From positions 1 through 64,000 of the forward strand of contig PYIY01000099.1 of the NCBI GenBank assembly GCA_003635195.1: a stretch of DNA of 64,000 bases. Direction: 5' to 3'. Position 1 is the stretch's first letter. The number at the start of each line of letters is the position of its first letter. This document shows, piece by piece, positions 43,485 through 51,216 of the stretch. The stretch comes from Candidatus Poribacteria bacterium. Lineage in GTDB: Bacteria > Poribacteria > WGA-4E > WGA-3G. Both the position numbers and the translations under genes were made by a program. Under the pieces are notes generated by a model, which had not been told where the DNA came from, did no database searches, and saw only the letters and a program-made list of their open reading frames with translations.

Positions 43485-43620
43485 AGTTGAATGGAGTCGT
43501 AGAACGTAGGTGCCGTCGGCTTAATTACCTACCGAGGCTTGAATGGGATGGAGCAAAGGACGTGCTGCGCAAAGCGCATACCTGATCTTATTGTCCACTG
43601 TTATTTTCTCCGTTTATGTG
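43485..43620 (+). promoter_or_regulatory. L10-type ribosomal protein leader
   Basis: Between rplA and rplJ. GTAGGT (43506-43511) pairs with ACCTAC (43527-43532) around tgccgtcggcttaatt, followed by cgaggcttgaat, resembling the L10 leader in which L10(L12)4 binds to regulate rplJL. A terminator follows at 43621-43646. Confidence 0.6.
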
Positions 43621-43646
43621 AGCCTCCAGGCATCTGGGGGCTTTTT
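43621..43646 (+). terminator. Intrinsic terminator/attenuator before rplJ
   Basis: AGCCTCCAG-gcat-CTGGGGGCT followed by TTTT. It lies about 95 bp upstream of rplJ and after the L10-leader-like structure, the layout expected for attenuation of rplJL. Confidence 0.75.
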
Positions 43647-43739
43647 GCATGTAATCGTATACCCAATTAACCCGTTTGTATGGAAACCGAAGCGACGTGA
43701 TGCGGCTTCTATACAACCCACGCAGAAAGGAGCTGACAC

Positions 43740-44306
43740 ATGCCGAATCAGGCGAATGTTCAGCAAACAGAACAAATTCGTGAGATTTTTGACAGTGCCG
43801 ATGTTGTTCTGCTAACAGACTTTCAAGGACTTACCGTCCCAGAAATTAACGAGCTCCGGAACCAACTCCGAGCAGCAGATATCCGGTATAAAGTCTGTAA
43901 GAATACCTTAGTCAATGTCGTCGCTGAAGAGAGAGGTGTTGAAGGGTTGACCCCTTATCTCAAAGGAAATACAGCCCTCGCCACTGGCACAGATCCGGCG
44001 GCATCTTCAAAAATCTTGCTCGCATTTGGCGAGGAACACGAAAATTTTAAAATCAAAGGCGGGATTCTCGGAACGCAGGTGATTGACGCAGCGGGCGTTG
44101 AAGCACTTAAGGATATGCCGTCACGGGAAGTCCTTGTCGCTAAGACCGTCGGACTTATCAGTGCACCTCTCACTGGACTCGTACGAACCCTACACCAAGG
44201 GTCCCCCGCTAACGGGATAGTGAATGTACTGAGTGGAACAATACGTCAGGTAGCCTCCGTACTCACACAGGTTGCCGAGCAGAAGAAAGAGGCAGAAAAC
44301 GCCTAA
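43740..44306 (+). CDS. rplJ: 50S ribosomal protein L10
   Basis: 188 residues, AAAGGAG upstream. Typical L10: IREIFDSADVVLLTDFQGLTVPEINELRNQLRAADIRYKVCKNTL, then LKGNTALATG, ending in the alanine/glutamate-rich helix that binds L7/L12 dimers. Followed by rplL. Confidence 0.96.
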   Translation: MPNQANVQQTEQIREIFDSADVVLLTDFQGLTVPEINELRNQLRAADIRYKVCKNTLVNVVAEERGVEGLTPYLKGNTALATGTDPAASSKILLAFGEEHENFKIKGGILGTQVIDAAGVEALKDMPSREVLVAKTVGLISAPLTGLVRTLHQGSPANGIVNVLSGTIRQVASVLTQVAEQKKEAENA

Positions 44307-44423
44307 CGCTTCTGCTAAATATCATACCGGAATTGAGGTGTTTTGTCCCTCTTTTCCTACATCACTTGATCGGAAAAAGTCTAATCAAGTTAAGTGTCTA
44401 CTACTCATAGAAAGGATAAAAAC

Positions 44424-44831
44424 ATGGCCGCAGATATGGAAAAATTGATTGACGAAATTAGCAACATGACCGTTCTGGAACTCTCCGAACTGGTCAAGGC
44501 ATTGGAAGATAAATTTGGTGTCAGTGCATCAGCCATGCCAGCAGTCGCTATGCCGGGCGTGATGCCAGCCGCAGACGGTGCCGCCGCAGACGGCGAAGAA
44601 GCAGCCGCAGCGGAAGAGAAAACCGAATTTGATGTACAACTCAAGGAATTCGGTGCCAATAAGATTCCTGTTATCAAAGAAGTGCGTTCACTCACGGGAC
44701 TCGGCTTGAAAGAAGCAAAGGAGAAAGTCGAATCCGCGCCAGTTGTCATTCAAGAAGGTGTCTCTAAAGAAGATGCTGAGAAGGCGAAAGAGCAGCTCGA
44801 AGAACTCGGCGCAGTCGTCGAAATTGTCTAA
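44424..44831 (+). CDS. rplL: 50S ribosomal protein L7/L12
   Basis: 135 residues from ATG 44424, with AAAGGA 7 nt upstream; the frame opens at 44394 but the extra residues do not belong to the family. N-terminal dimerisation helices ([19 protein letters not shown]), an alanine-rich hinge, and the C-terminal factor-binding domain ([43 protein letters not shown]). rpoB and rpoC, usually next, are absent. Confidence 0.96.
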   Translation: MAADMEKLIDEISNMTVLELSELVKALEDKFGVSASAMPAVAMPGVMPAADGAAADGEEAAAAEEKTEFDVQLKEFGANKIPVIKEVRSLTGLGLKEAKEKVESAPVVIQEGVSKEDAEKAKEQLEELGAVVEIV

Positions 44832-44891
44832 CGCGTGGCACACTGTCCCACATAACAGATAATGCGCGATTAAACCGCGCACCATAGGTAG

Positions 44892-44966
44892 ACCCATTAT
44901 GGTTCTTGAGCATGGCGATGCACGAATCCATCGCGCTACAGCGAACTGTAATGGGTTTCCATTTTT
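44892..44966 (+). terminator. Stem-loop terminator after rplL
   Basis: ACCCATTA (44892-44899) pairs with TAATGGGT (44949-44956), with an inner stem GCGATG/CATCGC (44915-44934). TTCCATTTTT follows. This probably ends the ribosomal transcript. Confidence 0.55.
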
Positions 44967-45031
44967 GGTCGAAAATAATTCCACAATGGTAGGTGTAGAT
45001 CACGCCTATCAAAAATTGCCGAGTGGTACCG

Positions 45032-45874
45032 ATGTTTAGTATTCTCGACGTTTTTTATCTCGTTTTCAGTCAACTCGCAGTCGGTGGGTTCGTGCTTCTC
45101 CTTTTGGTTCCGAAAGGGTTAGTCGGGGCAAACTTCTATCGTTTAATGGGGAGCATTTACGTCTTTGTAAGCATTTTATCGCGTTGTGCGGAGTTAGCCC
45201 TTCATCGGCAACCTGTCACACTGCTCAATTTTTTAGGATTCTGGGAGACCACTGAATCCGTTTTAGTTATCTCCTTCGTTCTTATACTCTTTATCTATAC
45301 GCTGAGTTGGTGGTTCAAAGTCCCACTGTTGACACAGATGCTTTTTTTTATGGGTGTAATTTGTGGTGCTGCGTGGATCCTTTTCAGCGCGCAACGTTAC
45401 TTCCAAATTGTTCAACTTCCCGGTGAAGTCTTTCTACTCCCGCTTCAATTCTTGGTAGCTGCTGTATTACTCGGTGCCGTTCACAGTGGCATGTGGTTTG
45501 GGCACTGGTACCTCGTGACCCCCGATCTACCAGTAATTTATCTGAAAAGGTTTAATACTGTGTTGCTCTATACCCTTTCAGGTATGGCACTGTTGCTCTG
45601 TCTGAACATCTTTTTCAGACAGCAATCCACGGATGTTGTCCCTTTTAACCTTTTCTACCAAATCATCTTCGGTATGCGGCTGCTTATAGGTATTGCTGGC
45701 ACGTTACTCCTCTATTTTATTACATGGGACTGCTTACGTCCGAAATCCGTTGCCCGTGATGTGCTTGGTGCAACACGAGCTGCAACAGGTTTTCTTTTCA
45801 TTGCCATTATTACAGTCTTCCTCGGCGAGTTTTGCAGCCGATTTTTGCTTTTGGAGATGCGGTTCATCTTCTAA
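45032..45874 (+). CDS. Polytopic membrane protein of unknown function
   Basis: 280 residues from ATG 45032; a GTG at 45023 is also possible. About eight hydrophobic segments (SQLAVGGFVLLLLV, VLVISFVLILFIYTLSWWF, LTQMLFFMGVICGAAWILF, FLVAAVLLGAVHSGMWFGHWYLV, and others). The conserved-looking GAVHSGMWFGHWYLVTPDLP contains two histidines seven residues apart in one helix, which could bind haem or a metal, but I do not recognise the family. It follows the rplL terminator where rpoB is normally found. Confidence 0.65.
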   Translation: MFSILDVFYLVFSQLAVGGFVLLLLVPKGLVGANFYRLMGSIYVFVSILSRCAELALHRQPVTLLNFLGFWETTESVLVISFVLILFIYTLSWWFKVPLLTQMLFFMGVICGAAWILFSAQRYFQIVQLPGEVFLLPLQFLVAAVLLGAVHSGMWFGHWYLVTPDLPVIYLKRFNTVLLYTLSGMALLLCLNIFFRQQSTDVVPFNLFYQIIFGMRLLIGIAGTLLLYFITWDCLRPKSVARDVLGATRAATGFLFIAIITVFLGEFCSRFLLLEMRFIF

Positions 45875-45900
45875 TCTTCAGGGGGTACGTCAATCCCGAA

Positions 45901-46034
45901 ATTAGCCATCAGCAATCAGGACGCAAAAGTTTCCGTGTATCAAATCCGCCGCCTCTGGCCACTCTCGCTGTGAGGTAAACTGAAAACCGGCAACTATTCC
46001 TCTGACGGCTGATGGCTGACTGCTGACGGCTAAT
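45901..46034. repeat. Small inverted-repeat element (MITE-like)
   Basis: ATTAGCCATCAGCAATCAG (45901-45919) and CTGACTGCTGACGGCTAAT (46016-46034) are inverted repeats matching at 17 of 19 positions, enclosing 96 bp with no coding frame. It lies just upstream of the dehydrogenase gene. Confidence 0.6.
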
Positions 46035-46108
46035 ATTAAATTTCGTTGTAATTTAAATTCGGATATGCTAAAATAACTGCATCCATTAAAGACCTTAGGA
46101 GGCACATA

Positions 46109-47179
46109 ATGAAATCCCAAATTTTCTATGAACCCGAATCGATGAGCCTCGAAGACCGACCCGTACCGGAACCCGGCGATAACGACCTGTTAGTTCAAGT
46201 ACGTTCGGTAGGTATCTGCGGTTCGGATGTCGCATATTATTTTGGTAACAGTTCGCTCGAAACAGACGATGGAAAGGGACCCCTTATCCTTGGTCACGAA
46301 TTTACCGGCGAAGTCGTCGAAGTCGGCAATCAAGCAGGCGCAGCCGGTGGATTTAAAGTCGGCGACCGCGTTGTCGTCAATCCCGTCCAATCAAACCCAG
46401 ATTCCTTTTGGAGCAAGAAAGGTTTATCTAACCTATGTCCAGAAAAACGCGTTTTAGGTGTTGGTGTTGATGGTGGATTCGCCGAGTACGCAGTCTCTGA
46501 TTATCGTTGGACAGTCAAATTACCCGATAACGTTACTTATGATCAAGGCGCATTAACAGAACCGCTTGCCTGTGGACTCTATGCTGTCAACAATCTTAAC
46601 GCTGAAGAGGGACAAACCGCTGTTGTTTTCGGACCGGGACCTATCGGTTTAATGATGGTGCAGGTATTGAAGAGCCGCGGCTTGAAAAATGTGCTGCTTG
46701 TTGGAACTCGCGATTATCGCTTGGATTGCGGTAAAGAACTCGGCGCAGACGTAGTCGTCAACGTCAGCGATACCAACTCGCCACACTATGTTGAGGACTT
46801 AGGGGCTACAATTGAAGAACTCAATAACGGTGAATTAGCGGACCGCGCAATTACGGCTACCAGCTCACTTGACGCAATTCACACCGCATTGGACGTTACC
46901 GGTAGGCACGCAACCGTCGTTATTTTCGGACTCCCCGGCGACACAGATGTGATGCAGGTACCTATTCTTGATACGATTCTCATGGATAAAACTATTCGGT
47001 TCTCTTGGCTCGCACCCGATACATGGGAAGAGGCGGTACAACTCATTTCGAGCGGCGATGTCAATATGGACAAAATTATTAGCCATGAATTCTCGCTTGA
47101 ATCGCTCGTTGAAGGAATAACAAAGGTACGAAACCGCGAAGATGCTTGTACGAAGGGATTAATAAAAGTTTCTTCCTAA
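46109..47179 (+). CDS. Medium-chain alcohol/polyol dehydrogenase (zinc-dependent type)
   Basis: 356 residues, AGGAGG 7 nt upstream. Catalytic-zinc motifs GICGSDVAYY and GHEFTGEVVEVG, then the Rossmann domain (VVFGPGPIGLMMVQVLKSRG). The lobe that usually carries four structural-zinc cysteines (NPVQSNPDSFWSKKGLSNLC) keeps only one, so structural zinc is probably absent, as in some sorbitol-dehydrogenase relatives. Likely oxidises a polyol, sugar or threonine-like substrate with NAD. Followed by a small membrane protein gene. Confidence 0.88.
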   Translation: MKSQIFYEPESMSLEDRPVPEPGDNDLLVQVRSVGICGSDVAYYFGNSSLETDDGKGPLILGHEFTGEVVEVGNQAGAAGGFKVGDRVVVNPVQSNPDSFWSKKGLSNLCPEKRVLGVGVDGGFAEYAVSDYRWTVKLPDNVTYDQGALTEPLACGLYAVNNLNAEEGQTAVVFGPGPIGLMMVQVLKSRGLKNVLLVGTRDYRLDCGKELGADVVVNVSDTNSPHYVEDLGATIEELNNGELADRAITATSSLDAIHTALDVTGRHATVVIFGLPGDTDVMQVPILDTILMDKTIRFSWLAPDTWEEAVQLISSGDVNMDKIISHEFSLESLVEGITKVRNREDACTKGLIKVSS

Positions 47180-47191
47180 TCGGTATCTAAT

Positions 47192-47521
47192 ATGGGTATC
47201 CCATTTTTCATCGTTTTTGTCCTTTCGATTGCTTTTCTATCGCTTGGGGTAACTGGGTTGGGTGACTTTGTCATGGTGGAGTGGCCTCAGCAGGACTCAC
47301 CTGATAGGGTCACCCCGTACCTCAGTTTGCAAGCCAATTATTCAGCTGTCGGGCGATGCGTTTCAGGGTTTCTACTATTTCTGGTGAGTCTCTATGTTAT
47401 GGGCTTCCTCCTCTATCTTGAGGAGCGAGAAAGCGGTAGGATTATGAAAAACGTTAAAAGCTTCGCTAAACTACGGCAGCTTTTGGAACGATATCAAAAA
47501 GGCAATTTGAAACTGCATTGA
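47192..47521 (+). CDS. Small membrane protein, unknown function
   Basis: 109 residues with two hydrophobic segments (FFIVFVLSIAFLSLGVTGLG and VSGFLLFLVSLYVMGFLLYL) and a basic amphipathic tail (KNVKSFAKLRQLLERYQKG). It lies 12 bp after the dehydrogenase gene and 19 bp before hemE, so it is probably in the same operon. No family recognised. Confidence 0.6.
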   Translation: MGIPFFIVFVLSIAFLSLGVTGLGDFVMVEWPQQDSPDRVTPYLSLQANYSAVGRCVSGFLLFLVSLYVMGFLLYLEERESGRIMKNVKSFAKLRQLLERYQKGNLKLH

Positions 47522-47540
47522 AGAGGTCATCTCTCTCAGC

Positions 47541-48620
47541 ATGGAACAGCAATTAAAAAACGACTTACTTCTTCGCGCAGCGCGATGTCTGCCAGTGGAA
47601 CGCGTACCTGTATGGATGATGCGGCAGGCAGGTAGATCAGATCCCCTTTATCGGCAGATTCGACAAGAATTGAACGTTCCTTTAGAACAGCTCTTCCGGA
47701 CTTATCCGGCACCCATGTCAGACACCGATGTTGAGTCGGCTGTTAAAATCTCACTTCTACCAAAACGCATTGGCGTTGATGCGATTATCGTCTACAAAGA
47801 TATTCTCACGCCACTTGCACCAATGGGCGCACATTTCCGGTTTGACCCAGGCCCCATTTTAAACCCACCAATTCGGACGCAAGCACAGATAGACGCACTC
47901 CAACCTGTCAATGAACCCTCTTCACAGTTGGCATTCACAGGGAACATCATTCGCAAACTCCGTGAAACCCTGAATGGAGAACTACCGCTCATCGGGTTTG
48001 CTGGAGCCCCTTTAACACTCGCATTTTTCCTCATTGCCGGAGAAAGTCCTATCAAACGCGGGGTTGGCGTATCGGAAAAGGCGACCCCTGTTTTCCAAAT
48101 GATTGAAGAAGCACCTGAACGCTTGCATCGTTTGCTAAACAAATTGACAGAGATGACAGTTAATTATTTAAACTACCAAATTAGCCAAGGCGTTCAGGTG
48201 GTTCAACTTTTCGAGTCCATTGCTGATGTCTTGCCCAGACACATATACGAGGAATTCGCGTTTCCGTATCACCAGAAAATCTTTGCTGAAATCAGCCCAG
48301 AGGCACCCGGAATACTTTTCGCAAAAGAGTGTAGTTATCTCGATTTAATGCACCAAAGCGGGGCTGATGTCCTGAGTGTAGGAAAATGTGTAGACCTTGG
48401 CAAAGCCAAAGCTGAGACTGGTGGTACCGTCGCTTTTCAAGGAAACGTGGATAACGATATACTCCGCGATGGGACACTTGATGACATTACAACGGCAGTC
48501 AAATCCTGCTTAAAACAGGGCGGAAACACGGGACATATATTGAATTTGAGCCATGGACTCCACAGAGACACGCCTTTTGAAAACGTTAAACATTTTGTAA
48601 ATATCGCAAAAACGCTATAG
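47541..48620 (+). CDS. hemE: Uroporphyrinogen decarboxylase
   Basis: 359 residues. Family signatures PVWMMRQAGRSDPLYR, KISLLPKRIGVDAIIVYKDILTPL, GFAGAPLTLAFFLIAG, and FQGNVDNDILRDGT, ending GNTGHILNLSHGLHRDTPFENV. It converts uroporphyrinogen III to coproporphyrinogen III. It heads a haem operon with hemH and hemG downstream. Confidence 0.96.
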   Translation: MEQQLKNDLLLRAARCLPVERVPVWMMRQAGRSDPLYRQIRQELNVPLEQLFRTYPAPMSDTDVESAVKISLLPKRIGVDAIIVYKDILTPLAPMGAHFRFDPGPILNPPIRTQAQIDALQPVNEPSSQLAFTGNIIRKLRETLNGELPLIGFAGAPLTLAFFLIAGESPIKRGVGVSEKATPVFQMIEEAPERLHRLLNKLTEMTVNYLNYQISQGVQVVQLFESIADVLPRHIYEEFAFPYHQKIFAEISPEAPGILFAKECSYLDLMHQSGADVLSVGKCVDLGKAKAETGGTVAFQGNVDNDILRDGTLDDITTAVKSCLKQGGNTGHILNLSHGLHRDTPFENVKHFVNIAKTL

Positions 48621-48628
48621 GCATATAA

Positions 48629-50086
48629 ATGAGAAACATTCCAGAAAATCCTTTCGCACCACGTCAATACGGACAACTCGTTAAAGTAACAGAACGGGTG
48701 TATCTGTTTCGCAATATCGTCAACTCCTCTATTATCATTGGAGATAACGGTGTGGCGGTAATTGATACACAAGTCAACCAAATGATGGCACGACGGTTGT
48801 ACAACGCTATCCGTACCGTCACAGACAAACCGATTCTGTACGCGATTAACACACACTATCATTGGGATCATACCAATGGAAACACTATTTTCCATCAGGC
48901 AGGCGCAACCGTCGTCGCACGCGAGATGACAAAAGACTTCATGGTGAATAGATCACCCCGACAAGAGGCATTCCTCCGATCTCGGGGTTTCACACTCGGC
49001 GATCCGCCCTTCCTTCCGCAGCAGACATTCACACACGAAACCGAACTTGATTTAGGAAATCAACCCTTACACCTCGTTCACTTAGGGAAGGCGGAAACAG
49101 ACGATGCCACTGCTATCAGGATTCCCGCAGAAGATTGTATCGTCTCCGGCGACACCGTTATGACAGGGAGTTTTCCGATCTTTGGGCAACCTGTTATGAA
49201 TGAAGGGCTCATGGCGAACCACGATTGGATTAATACAATTAAAGAACTCCGTACGTACGCACCCAAATGTGTGCTGCCGGGACACGGGCCATTAGCACAA
49301 GATGCTGAAATAGATCTCTTGCTCCAGATAGAGGCCTATTTCCTAACGGAAGTCCAAAAACGCGTCGAACAGGGCATGTCTTTAGCCGAACTGCTTCCTG
49401 AAATGGAAACTAACTTGCCTGACTGGATTCAGTCTATCGCCGAGGTCTGGGGAACGCCTCGCTACGCAATTCTAAGGGTGTACCGCGGGTTGATTGACGA
49501 TCCAGAACCAGGCTGGCAACACCTGAAACCTTCAGCTATTCCAGCTGTGGATACGCAAAAACTTCGCGAAAAAATACACGAACTTGAAAAATTTGAAGCG
49601 TACCGAGAAACCGCAGAAGAGACTGCAGAAGGCAATGATTTCGGTTTAGCAATCGCTATCTTGAAAACCGCAACTGAGAAGTTTTCTGATCTTCCAGACG
49701 CGTGGACAGAATACGCAAATTTACTCACGCAAGCGTCCCGCACCGTGTCAAGCGTCCTTGAGAAAGGGGACTTCTTCGCCGAAGCAAAAAAAGCACTTGA
49801 TACCGCACTTGAATTGGACCCTGATTACGCACCGGCGCACCTCTTGCGCGGATACAACCACATCCTCTCTGCTTACCGCAACGGCGATGAAACAAAAACA
49901 GGGTTGGCATCCATTTATCAGGCGCTTGTTAGTGGGCTGCACGGCACGCAGCTGGCACAAGCATACTTTAGTATCGGACTCGCGCATCGCACGAATGGTG
50001 ACGAAACGTTGGCACGTGAAGCCTTCGCGAAAGCAATTGCCGCTGACGCACGGTTTATGCCAGCACAATTAGCCAATATGGCATGA
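48629..50086 (+). CDS. Metallo-beta-lactamase-fold hydrolase with C-terminal TPR region
   Basis: 485 residues. MBL domain with NTHYHWDHTNGN (HxHxDH), LGKAETDD, CIVSGDT and VLPGHGP metal motifs. The central helical part resembles alkyl-sulfatase-like MBL proteins. Residues 340-480 look like tetratricopeptide repeats (AEAKKALDTALELDPDYAPAHLLRG, AQAYFSIGLAHRTNGDETLAREAFAKAIA). Its position inside the haem operon, 8 bp after hemE and 12 bp before hemH, is not explained by a known haem role. Confidence 0.85.
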   Translation: MRNIPENPFAPRQYGQLVKVTERVYLFRNIVNSSIIIGDNGVAVIDTQVNQMMARRLYNAIRTVTDKPILYAINTHYHWDHTNGNTIFHQAGATVVAREMTKDFMVNRSPRQEAFLRSRGFTLGDPPFLPQQTFTHETELDLGNQPLHLVHLGKAETDDATAIRIPAEDCIVSGDTVMTGSFPIFGQPVMNEGLMANHDWINTIKELRTYAPKCVLPGHGPLAQDAEIDLLLQIEAYFLTEVQKRVEQGMSLAELLPEMETNLPDWIQSIAEVWGTPRYAILRVYRGLIDDPEPGWQHLKPSAIPAVDTQKLREKIHELEKFEAYRETAEETAEGNDFGLAIAILKTATEKFSDLPDAWTEYANLLTQASRTVSSVLEKGDFFAEAKKALDTALELDPDYAPAHLLRGYNHILSAYRNGDETKTGLASIYQALVSGLHGTQLAQAYFSIGLAHRTNGDETLAREAFAKAIAADARFMPAQLANMA

Positions 50087-50098
50087 AAGGAGATTAAA

Positions 50099-51055
50099 AT
50101 GAGATACGACAGTGTCTTACTCGTTGCATTTGGCGGGCCTACACCCGGATGCTGTCAAAAATATGATAACGATACCTGCCCGGGCGAAGCCTATTGCTTT
50201 GTTGAAGGCATTGCCGGGACAGCTGAATCCCAAAGAGAACGTGTAAAAGACATCGCAGCGCATTATATAAAATTAGGCGGGTTTTCGCCATTCAACGAAT
50301 TAACTTTCAAACAAGCCGACGCTCTGGAAAAAGCGTTGCAGGCGCGCAACCTTCCACTACCCGTCTATGCCGGGTTCAGGCATTGGACCCCTTACTTACA
50401 GGAAGTTATCGCAGAAATGGCGCGAAACGGACACCGTAAAATACTCGGCATTATCATGGCACCACACCAATCTAAATTCAGTTGGGAGTGGTATCAACAG
50501 ACAGTAAAAAAGGGAATTGACGCAGTTGATGGTGAAAAACCGACGATTGACTATCTTGACCCATGGTATACACGCAAAGGCTATATCGGTGCTATCGCTG
50601 AGATTATCAAAACGACATCTGGTGAAAAGTTAGAACGTGCTGAACTTGTTTTCACAGCACACGCCATCCCTCAGGCAGCAGCGGATAATTCACCCTACAC
50701 ACAGCAGCTTGAAAAGACCGGCGAAGCAGTCGCTCAGGAACTCGGAAAAACTCAGTTCGGCTTGGCATACCAAAGCGAAGTAGAGAACAGTCCAATCCCA
50801 TGGACACAGCCGGATATCAACGACTGGCTTAAAGCCCGAAAAGCAGAAGGCGTTGACACCGTCGTTGCCTCACCTATCGGTTTTCTCTGTGATCACGTCG
50901 AAGTACTCTACGACCTTGACATAGAAGCAGCTGAGACAGCCGAAGCGTGTGGAATCGATTTTATTCGGGCAGGAACTGTCGGTGCCCACCCCAAATTCAT
51001 CAACATGTTAGCAGATTTCGTCTGTGAAAAATCGGTAATCTCCCAGGTCCCGTAG
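50099..51055 (+). CDS. hemH: Ferrochelatase with unusual N-terminal cysteine cluster
   Basis: 318 residues, AAAGGAG upstream. Ferrochelatase motifs: LLVAFGGP, LGGFSPFNELTFKQADAL, GFRHWTPYLQEVI, ELVFTAHAIP and SPIGFLCDHVEVLYDLD. It inserts iron into protoporphyrin IX (or, in some bacteria, coproporphyrin III). Between FGGP and the first helix, where most relatives have a loop describing the active-site entrance, it has C18, C19, C27 and C33 (PGCCQKYDNDTCPGEAYC), a possible metal or Fe-S site. hemG downstream supports the protoporphyrin route. Confidence 0.93.
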   Translation: MRYDSVLLVAFGGPTPGCCQKYDNDTCPGEAYCFVEGIAGTAESQRERVKDIAAHYIKLGGFSPFNELTFKQADALEKALQARNLPLPVYAGFRHWTPYLQEVIAEMARNGHRKILGIIMAPHQSKFSWEWYQQTVKKGIDAVDGEKPTIDYLDPWYTRKGYIGAIAEIIKTTSGEKLERAELVFTAHAIPQAAADNSPYTQQLEKTGEAVAQELGKTQFGLAYQSEVENSPIPWTQPDINDWLKARKAEGVDTVVASPIGFLCDHVEVLYDLDIEAAETAEACGIDFIRAGTVGAHPKFINMLADFVCEKSVISQVP

Positions 51056-51146
51056 GGTTTTTGCTTGGGGTGTTTTTGCTTGGGTGTTTCTGCGTATTTC
51101 TGCGTATTTCTGCGTATTTCTGCGCGGTTTCCTAACCGAACCGGAT
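51052..51146. repeat. Compound interspersed repeat, copy 2 (inverted relative to 8212-8335)
   Basis: Overlaps the hemH stop and fills the gap before hemG: tagggtttttgcttggggtg repeats, then four tttctgcgta-type units, then gcggtttcctaaccgaacc. It is the reverse complement of the layout at 8212-8335, but with different copy numbers of the inner units. Confidence 0.75.
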
Positions 51147-51216
51147 TGACACAAAAACCTTGAAGATTCCAAAACACTCTTTAACCCCGTAGTCGGATGT
51201 ATTCTTGAGGAGTGCA

